From assembly GCA_031283515.1 (NCBI GenBank), contig JAITBS010000539.1, forward strand, positions 1 through 5,389: a DNA stretch of 5,389 nucleotides, given 5' to 3'. The notes beneath the pieces were generated by a model, which ran no database searches, was not told the DNA's origin, and worked only from the letters and a program-made list of their open reading frames with translations. The stretch is from Planctomycetaceae bacterium. Lineage in GTDB: Bacteria; Planctomycetota; Planctomycetia; Pirellulales; Thermoguttaceae. The first letter of the stretch is position 1. Every line of letters begins with the position of its first letter. The position numbers and the translations under genes were made by a program. Below are positions 1 through 5,389 of the stretch, piece after piece.

Positions 1-120
1 GAAACAATTGATACCGGTAAATTAAGAGACGGAGCAAAATTGGTTAAAAGTGGTCCTTCGCAGTTCGGGATTTGGGGAGCTTTAGGTTCGATTAACGGAG
101 GCGATCAAAGTTCTTTTTAA
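1..120 (+). CDS. DUF1559 prepilin-like protein, C-terminal end only (partial)
   Basis: This is the last 39 codons of a gene that begins before the window; frame 1 is open from the first base to the TAA at 118-120. The peptide starts ETIDTG and ends with FGIWGALGSINGGDQSSF. It matches the tail of the complete DUF1559 protein downstream (ETIDTG, then FGVWGALGSINGG), which identifies the family. By that alignment the window opens about eight residues after the H-X9-DG motif, so the prepilin N-terminus and main domain lie upstream and cannot be checked. The stretch between the two conserved blocks differs, so this is a paralogue and not a recent exact copy. The role is unknown beyond that of the family: exported pseudopilin-like proteins, very numerous in planctomycetes. 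The family call is firm for so short a piece, because both conserved blocks agree in order and spacing. Confidence 0.85.
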   Translation, partial: ETIDTGKLRDGAKLVKSGPSQFGIWGALGSINGGDQSSF

Positions 121-217
121 CGAATTTCACATACTATAAATTTAAAATTCATTTCAGTTCAAATTCAGTTCGGTTCAATTTAAAAAATTAATATTTCAAA
201 ATTAAAGGAATAAAACC
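121..217 (+). promoter_or_regulatory. AT-rich spacer with TTCAGTTC direct repeat between two DUF1559 genes
   Basis: This is a 97-bp non-coding spacer. TTCAGTTC occurs at 153-160 and again at 164-171, an 11-base period, followed by a related GTTCAATT at 173-180. A TATAAA lies at 135-140, but I see no convincing -35 partner, so no promoter is claimed. No stem-loop with a T-tract is visible for ending the upstream gene. The spacer is long enough for an independent promoter, but the sequence does not settle whether the two DUF1559 genes are co-transcribed. Confidence 0.3.
205..210 (+). promoter_or_regulatory. Shine-Dalgarno site for the DUF1559 gene
   Basis: AAGGAA ends seven bases before the ATG at 218. 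The next in-frame ATG, at 245, has no purine-rich site at the right distance, so this site fixes the start at 218. Neither sulfatase in the window has a comparable site. Confidence 0.65.
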
Positions 218-1516
218 ATGCGAAAAAATATTAACCATTCAAAAATGAAGAATAATCGTAAGCGTGCATTTACATTGGTAGAACTTCTTGTAGTTATTGC
301 CGTTATCGGACTCCTGATAGCACTGCTTCTTCCGGCAGTTCAGGCGGCACGGGAAGCTGCACGCCGAATGCAATGCCGTAACAATCTGAAACAAATTGGG
401 ATAGCGTTACATAACTATCATGATATTCACCAGTCGTTTCCGCCCGCACTTTCTGGACCGGGAACACTGCACAATAACAATAATGGAGTTCCTCACCTCG
501 CTCAAAAAAGTATCCTTTGTCCGCTTCTCGACTTTCTGGAACAACCGGCATTGGGAGAACAGGTACGTTCGGCACAACAGGTTCATCCGTACATGACACT
601 TTATAATAGCAATTTTCCCGTTGTCGAACTTCGAGGTACGATGACACCATGGTCAGTTTTTGTATCGACATTCCTTTGCCCATCAGATCGCGGAACAGGA
701 AAGTCAAAACCTATTCCGATACATGACCAGAACGTTAATGCCAATCGACCAACTCCCGGACGAACCAATTATGTTCCTAGTGTCGGCGATTGGGCAGAAG
801 TAACCGTTTTTACCGCCGCCAATGAACCTCACGAAATTTCACGCGGGTTTATTACCACAAAACAAGGACAAGGCAACGGTTCCGCTCTTGTTATTCCGCC
901 AACACGTTCCTTCTGTGATTTAACGGATGGAACAAGTAATACTGTTGTGTTTGGAGAAATCACAATTGCATACGATAGTGAAGAGATTGCACGTACGGGA
1001 ACATGGATTTATACCGATGACGCCAAACCTCTCAGATATGCTAATATTGTCAACGGAAATGCTAATCAGAACAAACCACGTGCTTGTCTTGATACTGCGT
1101 CACAAGGATTATACAATGCAACAACCGGTACAGCGATTCAGGCAAAAGGATTATTTTGGGGATGGGGAGTTCCTTTGTTTTCGTCTTTCAGTACTGTCCT
1201 TCCGCCGAATAGCCCAAGTTGTGCAACAGGAACAACCGAAGATACAACACAATATGCTATTAATGCACCCCATAATAACAATAACAATAATGATAGTGCC
1301 AATACTTGGACAGCGAACAGGCGAGTAATGAACTCGGCATCCAGTTGGCATCCCAACGGAGTTATGGTAGTTTTGGGTGATGGTTCTGTTCAGTTTATTA
1401 GTGAAACAATTGATACAGGAACCGGAACAAAAATTGTCAATACGGGAGAATCACCATTCGGAGTTTGGGGAGCTTTAGGTTCGATTAACGGCGGTGAAAC
1501 TAATACAAACTTTTAA
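218..1516 (+). CDS. DUF1559 domain protein with prepilin-like N-terminus and H-X9-DG motif
   Basis: This is a complete 432-residue member of the planctomycete DUF1559 family. Residues 1-17 form a basic leader; residues 18-41 are the prepilin-type segment (FTLVELLVVIAVIGLL) with Glu22 at +5. Prepilin peptidase cleavage is expected between Ala17 and Phe18, with Ala replacing the usual Gly at -1. The family hallmark AAREAARR follows at 43-50. Further family motifs are NNLKQIGIALHNYHD (55-69), FLCPSD (152-157), NYVPSVGDW (184-192), DGTSNTVVFGE (237-247) and H378-X9-D388-G389. Asn runs at 86-89 and 353-358 probably lie in loops. Length is at the long end for the family. The protein is probably exported and anchored by its N-terminal helix; its biochemical role is unknown. 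It follows a paralogue and precedes a lipoprotein-like remnant, a common arrangement in planctomycetes. The family call is very secure, the function is not. Confidence 0.95.
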   Translation: MRKNINHSKMKNNRKRAFTLVELLVVIAVIGLLIALLLPAVQAAREAARRMQCRNNLKQIGIALHNYHDIHQSFPPALSGPGTLHNNNNGVPHLAQKSILCPLLDFLEQPALGEQVRSAQQVHPYMTLYNSNFPVVELRGTMTPWSVFVSTFLCPSDRGTGKSKPIPIHDQNVNANRPTPGRTNYVPSVGDWAEVTVFTAANEPHEISRGFITTKQGQGNGSALVIPPTRSFCDLTDGTSNTVVFGEITIAYDSEEIARTGTWIYTDDAKPLRYANIVNGNANQNKPRACLDTASQGLYNATTGTAIQAKGLFWGWGVPLFSSFSTVLPPNSPSCATGTTEDTTQYAINAPHNNNNNNDSANTWTANRRVMNSASSWHPNGVMVVLGDGSVQFISETIDTGTGTKIVNTGESPFGVWGALGSINGGETNTNF

Positions 1517-1538
1517 TTTAACAATTTTATAAAATTTC

Positions 1539-1915
1539 ATGGAAGGTTTTCCAAAAAAACTACAACCTTGTGAAATCACCATTATTCAAGATGGAAAGCC
1601 GTTAGAAGGAGCACGTGTTGCTTGGTTCCTCAAGACGAAAATCAAAAAGATTGGGGAATATCCAGTATTACCAATGCCGAAGGTATTGCACAATTTTACA
1701 CTTACGGAAAGTGGAAAGGTGCGCCGGAAGGAATTTTCAAAGTTACGGTTATCAAGCACTTAGTCGAAGGTCCTGAGAATAAGGAAATTACCTATACTCT
1801 GATCGACGAGAAATTCGCAGAACCGAAAACAACTCCGTTTGAACTTGAAGTTAAAGGTAAAACAGTACAAACATTCGATGCCGGTATTGCAATTAAAAAG
1901 AAAATTCCTAATTGA
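1539..1915 (+). pseudogene. Broken small carboxypeptidase-regulatory-like lipoprotein gene (5'-truncated, frameshifted)
   Basis: Two overlapping reading frames together give one coherent small protein. The first, from the ATG at 1539, reads MEGFPKKLQPCEITIIQDGK, then PLEGARVA. The second continues from about 1622 as LVPQDENQKDWGISSITNAE and ends at the TGA at 1913-1915. One base inserted between 1621 and 1622 would give GARVALVPQDENQ and join them cleanly. The content (ITIIQDGKPLEGARV, TNAEGIAQFYTYG, KGAPEGIFKVTV, and a C-terminal IDEKF..PKTTPFELEVKGK) resembles the small beta-sandwich lipoproteins often found beside DUF1559 genes. Those normally start with a signal peptide and lipobox Cys before the P-E-G-x-P segment. 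Here an in-frame TAA at 1530-1532 and the stop of the previous gene only 22 bp upstream leave no room for one, and there is no ribosome site. I read it as a deletion plus frameshift remnant; a sequencing error could explain the frameshift but not the missing N-terminus. Confidence 0.7.
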
Positions 1916-1970
1916 AATAACCGTAAAATGTAATCATTAATTTTGTAATCAAATTAACCAAAAAAATATA
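1916..1970 (+). promoter_or_regulatory. AT-rich leader of the first sulfatase with TGTAATCA direct repeat
   Basis: This 55-bp spacer contains TGTAATCA twice, at 1929-1936 and 1944-1951, exactly 15 bp apart, close to the sulfatase start. Such a pair could be a regulator site, but this is inference and chance is possible in sequence this AT-rich. No Shine-Dalgarno sequence precedes the ATG at 1971; the leader is simply A-rich (AAAAAAATATA). Confidence 0.25.
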
Positions 1971-3515
1971 ATGAAATTTCAAAACACGATTTTATTTTTA
2001 TTGTTATTACAATTATTTTTTGTTTGCAGTGTCATGATTGCAGACGATCAAAAAACGCATACGGAAAAACCGAATGTGTTGTTTATTATTACGGAGGACA
2101 CCCATTGGAACGTGTTTGGTTGTTACGGCAATACGGTTTGCAAAACGCCGAATATTGATAAACTGGCATCAAGCGGAGTACGTTTTGAGCACGCTTATTG
2201 TCAGGGTTCGGCTTGTAACGCAACACGAACTTCGTTTATCAATGGATTACGACCGGCAACAACTCAGTTGTGGAAAAATCCGCAACGTATTCGTGATGTT
2301 TTACCGGAAGGTGTTGTCGGGATGCCGGAGTTGTTCAAGGAATCCGGTTACACTACGATTGACATTGGTAAATTTTATCATAACGGTAATGAATTTGCTC
2401 CGAAACAAATGTTGGCATTTGACCGAATAGAACATTTCGGCAAGCCGGAAGGTTGGCAAGGACCGGAACCAATTCTGAAATTTCCCAACGCCAAACCTGA
2501 CTGGAACAAAAAAGCAAAACCGCGAACAAACAGCGAACCTCAAAACGAAGAACAACGTAAAAAACTTTATTCGGACAGTTACGGTGATTCGGGATTGGAT
2601 CAGGAAAACGAAGGCGATTGGAGGAGTGCACAAATTGCTGTTGCGCTTTTGGAACAGTACGCCGCAGATAAGAGTACCGACAAAAAACCGTTTTTTATGA
2701 CATTGGGTCAGGCAAGACCTCACACTCCCTACATTTCACCAACAAAATTTGCAACATTATACGATCCCGAAAAAATTCCTGATCCGCCAGCTCCGCTTGC
2801 TTCACTCAAAGATTTTCCGTACATTAACCGCACCACCGGCGGCAATCCCGATATTTTCCGTGAATCACCGGCAAGTCCGAAAGAGGTAAAAGAAGCAATC
2901 GCCGCTTATTATGGTTGTGTAACATTTGTGGATGATAATTTGGGTTTGGTGTTAAACGCATTGGAAAAAACGGGCTTGGACAAGAATACAATTGTCATTT
3001 TAATCGGTGATCACGGTGTTCATCTTGGTGATCATAATATGTGGGCAAAATATTCGTTACTCGAAGGAACTCATCGTGCGCCGTTGATTATTCGGGTTCC
3101 CGGCGCAAAAGAAAACAGCAAAGTTAGCCGTGAAATTGTGGAATTTGTTGATATTCTTCCGACATTGATTGATTTTTGCGGTTTACGAAATCCGGGTAAT
3201 CTTGAAGGAATCAGTTTGAAATCATTGTTACAAGAAAATGTTGCTGCGGCGTGGAAGAAAGCGGCGTTTCTCACTGATCAAGATCAGGGACAAGCAGTTC
3301 GAACCAAAAAATATTCGTACATGGAATTTGGTGAACCTAAACGTACAGCCGGATTTGAAGCGGCATTATTTGATCTTGAAAAAGACCCGAATGAAACAGT
3401 TAATCTGATTAATGATCCCGCTTATGCCGATGTCAAAAAAGAACTTGCCGAATTATTACACCAAGGTTGGAAGTCCGCGTTGCCGCCGCATATCGCCGCA
3501 CAAAAAACAAATTGA
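1971..3515 (+). CDS. Secreted sulfatase, iduronate-2-sulfatase-like
   Basis: This is a complete 514-residue sulfatase of the alkaline-phosphatase superfamily, which hydrolyses sulfate esters using a formylglycine made from an active-site Cys. Residues 1-24 are a signal peptide (cleavage probably after MIA, before DDQ), so it acts outside the cytoplasm. Metal-site motif NVLFIITED gives Glu42-Asp43, Glu replacing the more common first Asp. The active-site motif is Cys82-Asn-Ala-Thr-Arg86, then TSFINGLRP; consensus is C-x-P/A-S-R. GKFYH (133-137), RPHTPY (249-254) and GDHGVHLGDHNMWAKYS (346-362) supply the remaining basic and metal-binding residues, including His137, His251, Asp347, His348 and Lys360. 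The LGDHxxWAKYS and RPxTT features point to the iduronate-2-sulfatase-like group. C-terminal FDLEKDPNETVNL (467-479) is typical of sulfatases. Substrate is unknown. No Shine-Dalgarno site is seen; the start is chosen because it directly precedes the signal peptide. Confidence 0.93.
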   Translation: MKFQNTILFLLLLQLFFVCSVMIADDQKTHTEKPNVLFIITEDTHWNVFGCYGNTVCKTPNIDKLASSGVRFEHAYCQGSACNATRTSFINGLRPATTQLWKNPQRIRDVLPEGVVGMPELFKESGYTTIDIGKFYHNGNEFAPKQMLAFDRIEHFGKPEGWQGPEPILKFPNAKPDWNKKAKPRTNSEPQNEEQRKKLYSDSYGDSGLDQENEGDWRSAQIAVALLEQYAADKSTDKKPFFMTLGQARPHTPYISPTKFATLYDPEKIPDPPAPLASLKDFPYINRTTGGNPDIFRESPASPKEVKEAIAAYYGCVTFVDDNLGLVLNALEKTGLDKNTIVILIGDHGVHLGDHNMWAKYSLLEGTHRAPLIIRVPGAKENSKVSREIVEFVDILPTLIDFCGLRNPGNLEGISLKSLLQENVAAAWKKAAFLTDQDQGQAVRTKKYSYMEFGEPKRTAGFEAALFDLEKDPNETVNLINDPAYADVKKELAELLHQGWKSALPPHIAAQKTN

Positions 3516-3554
3516 TCCGCAACAGCAAACGGAAAAAGTAATGCTTAATGTAAC

Positions 3555-3630
3555 TCTGCCTTTGGGAACGGCTTGAGGCAAAACCAAACTTAACGATCGG
3601 TTATGAAAATTCCGCCCCTTCAGGGTGAAG
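3555..3630. repeat. GC-richer island, possible dispersed intergenic repeat remnant
   Basis: Within the AT-rich 179-bp gap between the sulfatases lies a block that differs in composition from its surroundings. It includes TGCCT (3557-3561) facing AGGCA (3576-3580), a CGATCG palindrome near 3594-3599, and CCGCCCCTTCAGGG ending in the small inverted pair CTTC/GAAG (3618-3621 and 3627-3630). In one frame it reads as a startless peptide, LEAKPNLTIGYENSAPSG, then a stop. This looks like a fragment of a dispersed repeat with coding-like texture, not a gene. Only one copy is in the window, so repetition is inference. The stems are too weak to call a terminator. Confidence 0.3.
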
Positions 3631-3694
3631 AATAAAAAACAATTATTCCACTGAAATATTACAACAATTATTTTTTTCTCACAAACAGTTAATT

Positions 3695-5389
3695 ATGAAA
3701 ATTATGAGATTATCTTTCCTTGTTACGACAACAATTTTATTACAATTCATTGTCGTTAATACTGTATTTTCGGAACAGGCGTCGAGTTCGCCCAAACCGT
3801 TTAATTTACTTTTCATTATGACCGACCAACATCGTTATGATGTTTTGGGTTGTGCCGGTAATCCTGTTATAAAAACACCCAATCTTGACGCATTGGCAGC
3901 AGATGGAGTTCGTTTTACTTCGGCTTACACACAATGTCCGGTTTGCACCCCTGCACGAACAAGCATCTTAACCGGACGATCAATTTATAGTACAGGAGTT
4001 GATCGAAATACCTTAGCAAAACGAAGCTCAACAGACTTGCCGACTTGGAATCAAATTAGTTTTGACGGTGTATTGAACAAAAATGGCTATTTCAGCGAAT
4101 ATCATGGAAAATGGCATTCGCCAATCTCACTTGCCGGAATCAAGAAAACAACAGATAAAAGTTTTTATTACGATTTCGGATATTACATCTTTAAAGATGA
4201 CGGAACTTTTCGTTATGGAAATAAAGAAAAAGACGCTTTGACAGAATCAATTCACCAAAACTCGCCGATTGATCGGAACGAATTGAAAAACGGGTTACAA
4301 TATAATCCGCGTTTTGGAAGACCTTATGCTCCCGTTAAAGCCGACGTGAAATACGGCAAACCGTCGCCAAATTCATTAACAAAAAATCTAAATAAAAATA
4401 ATAACGATACAGAAAATGATACCGTAAATAACGCCATTGAAATCGGGCAGCTGATTCTGGATGTCAACTATTCGCAAACTTCCTTTCAACGTAATCTCGC
4501 TCTGAAATCACTCGACAATGCCTTCACTTCCGCAAAACCATTTAATATTACTGCGTCTATTTCTTTTCCGCATCCGCCGTATCTTGTTACCGAACCGTAT
4601 TTTTCAGTTTACCGTGCAAATAATAAACCGATCAAAGAATTCGATGACTTGATTTCACCAAGTATTGATGACCGTTCACCCAATTCACCTTATGCGTTGC
4701 GAAATTCACCGCGCGGCGCGGATAAGCATTATTTTAATGACCGTACAAAAATTACCGATGCCATGTCGGTTTATTACGCTCTTGTTACGGAAGTTGACGA
4801 TGCTATCGGTAAACTTGTTCAAAAACTCAAAGAGAATAATGAATACGATAATACATTGATTATTTACACTTCCGATCACGGCGAAATGCTCGGAGCACAC
4901 GGTAGAAACGGTAAAGGTGTTTTCTTTGACGAATCTATTCGTGTTCCGCTTATTATCAAATTGCCCAAAAACGTACATAAAAATCTCACAATTGATCAGC
5001 CGGTTACAACAACTGATTTATTCGCCACCATTCTCGACTACACAATCGCTGATACAACAACACCGTCCGAAGGAAAAAGTTTACGGACATTAATCGAAAA
5101 TCCTGATACGAAAAATTGGAAAGATTACGCGGTTATCGAATGGAGTCATGAACACGATACTGTTCCGTCTTACTGTGTTGTAACAAAAGATTGGAAGTTA
5201 ATGCTTGCACGGTCAAATCGTGCAAAAAATGCGCTGTACGATTTGAAAAATGATCCCAATGAATTGATCAACCTTTTATTTGAAGGCGATAATAATACTT
5301 CCAAAAAAGAACAATATCGGCAAGTTGTACAACGCTTGAAAAATAATTTGCTCGAATGGATGAATCAAAACGGTCATTCCGATAAAGAA
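3695..5389 (+). CDS. Secreted sulfatase (arylsulfatase/choline-sulfatase-like), 3' end beyond window
   Basis: This frame is open from ATG 3695 to the last base, 565 codons without a stop, so the gene is cut by the window edge. Residues 1-26 form a signal peptide (probable cleavage after VFS, before EQ). The metal-site motif FIMTDQHRYD carries Asp44 followed by Gln, the DQ subtype. The formylglycine motif is Cys84-Thr-Pro-Ala-Arg88, then TSILTGR, a good C-x-P-x-R match. Other conserved parts are GKWH (138-141), FPHPPY (291-296), YTSDHGEMLGAHG (391-403) with Asp394 and His395, Lys407, and ESIRVPLII (413-421). The tail motif ALYDLKNDPNELINL (513-527) shows that the domain is essentially complete and only a short end is missing. 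An Asn-rich insertion lies at 230-247. ATG 3704 is an alternative start nine bases on; neither has a Shine-Dalgarno site. It is clearly divergent from the upstream sulfatase. Substrate cannot be assigned. Confidence 0.92.
   Translation, partial: MKIMRLSFLVTTTILLQFIVVNTVFSEQASSSPKPFNLLFIMTDQHRYDVLGCAGNPVIKTPNLDALAADGVRFTSAYTQCPVCTPARTSILTGRSIYSTGVDRNTLAKRSSTDLPTWNQISFDGVLNKNGYFSEYHGKWHSPISLAGIKKTTDKSFYYDFGYYIFKDDGTFRYGNKEKDALTESIHQNSPIDRNELKNGLQYNPRFGRPYAPVKADVKYGKPSPNSLTKNLNKNNNDTENDTVNNAIEIGQLILDVNYSQTSFQRNLALKSLDNAFTSAKPFNITASISFPHPPYLVTEPYFSVYRANNKPIKEFDDLISPSIDDRSPNSPYALRNSPRGADKHYFNDRTKITDAMSVYYALVTEVDDAIGKLVQKLKENNEYDNTLIIYTSDHGEMLGAHGRNGKGVFFDESIRVPLIIKLPKNVHKNLTIDQPVTTTDLFATILDYTIADTTTPSEGKSLRTLIENPDTKNWKDYAVIEWSHEHDTVPSYCVVTKDWKLMLARSNRAKNALYDLKNDPNELINLLFEGDNNTSKKEQYRQVVQRLKNNLLEWMNQNGHSDKE

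Noticed and set aside
135..140. TATAAA as a -10 promoter element for the complete DUF1559 gene
   Set aside because: No plausible -35 element lies at the right distance, and TATAAA is common by chance in this AT-rich spacer.
303..707. Open frame on the minus strand inside the DUF1559 gene, and shorter minus-strand frames at 1138-1356
   Set aside because: They lie opposite an unmistakable DUF1559 protein, have no family features and no ribosome site, and are antisense shadows.
1615..1630. Programmed -1 ribosomal frameshifting to join the two halves of the lipoprotein-like gene
   Set aside because: There is no X-XXY-YYZ slippery heptamer (local sequence GTTGCTTGG) and no clear downstream stem; the signal-peptide region is also missing, which fits decay better.
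2013..2030. Lipobox in the first sulfatase (LFFVCS, Cys19)
   Set aside because: The residue before the Cys is Val and the one before that is Phe, which does not fit a lipobox; a normal cleavage site after MIA is better placed.
2301..2723. Minus-strand frames opposite the first sulfatase (also 2353-2631 and 3071-3274) and the plus-strand frame 2038-2430
   Set aside because: The sulfatase reading frame is complete and motif-rich; the products of the other frames have odd composition and no recognisable domain.
3557..3580. Intrinsic terminator from TGCCT/AGGCA after the first sulfatase
   Set aside because: The stem is only five pairs with a 14-base loop and no T-tract follows; CTTC/GAAG at 3618-3630 is even shorter and is followed by A-rich sequence.
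4665..4978. Small frames on both strands at 4665-4859 and 4706-4978
   Set aside because: They overlap the DDAIGKL to DHG core of the second sulfatase, which is open without interruption in its own frame.
1..5389. CRISPR array, tRNA or rRNA, transposase or insertion-sequence ends
   Set aside because: No spaced repeats of CRISPR type, no cloverleaf or rRNA-like segment and no transposase motif were seen on either strand.

Overview
The window looks like chromosomal DNA of a planctomycete (Planctomycetota). The main reason is a complete DUF1559 protein, with a type IV prepilin-like N-terminus and a C-terminal H-X9-DG motif, next to the tail of a second one. This family is hugely expanded in planctomycetes and is their hallmark. 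Two secreted sulfatases and a remnant of a small DUF1559-associated lipoprotein fit the same origin. The spacers are very AT-rich and the genes moderately so, which suggests a low-GC uncultured lineage rather than a typical marine, GC-rich planctomycete. That finer placement is inference only.

Layout, all on the + strand. Positions 1-120 hold the last 39 codons of a DUF1559 gene. A 97-bp AT-rich spacer with a short direct repeat and a good Shine-Dalgarno site leads to a complete DUF1559 gene (218-1516). Only 22 bp further on lies a broken small gene (1539-1915) that has lost its signal-peptide region and carries a one-base frameshift near 1621. After a 55-bp spacer comes a complete secreted sulfatase of iduronate-2-sulfatase-like type (1971-3515). 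A 179-bp spacer containing a GC-richer, repeat-like island leads to a second sulfatase of a different subgroup (3695 to the window end). This second gene is open through the last base and has no stop codon in the window. No RNA gene, CRISPR array or transposase is visible, and the minus strand shows no convincing gene.

How the genes may work together (inference): the two sulfatases have clearly different active-site surroundings and no close similarity, so they probably remove sulfate from different positions or substrates, as in breakdown of sulfated glycans outside the cytoplasm. Both need a formylglycine-generating enzyme encoded elsewhere. The DUF1559 proteins are probably exported pseudopilin-like surface proteins. 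Whether they help capture the sulfatase substrate, or are neighbours by chance, cannot be decided from this window.

I see no clearly new system. The points most worth a second look are the beheaded and frameshifted lipoprotein-like gene, the non-canonical CNATR active-site motif of the first sulfatase, and the island between the two sulfatases.
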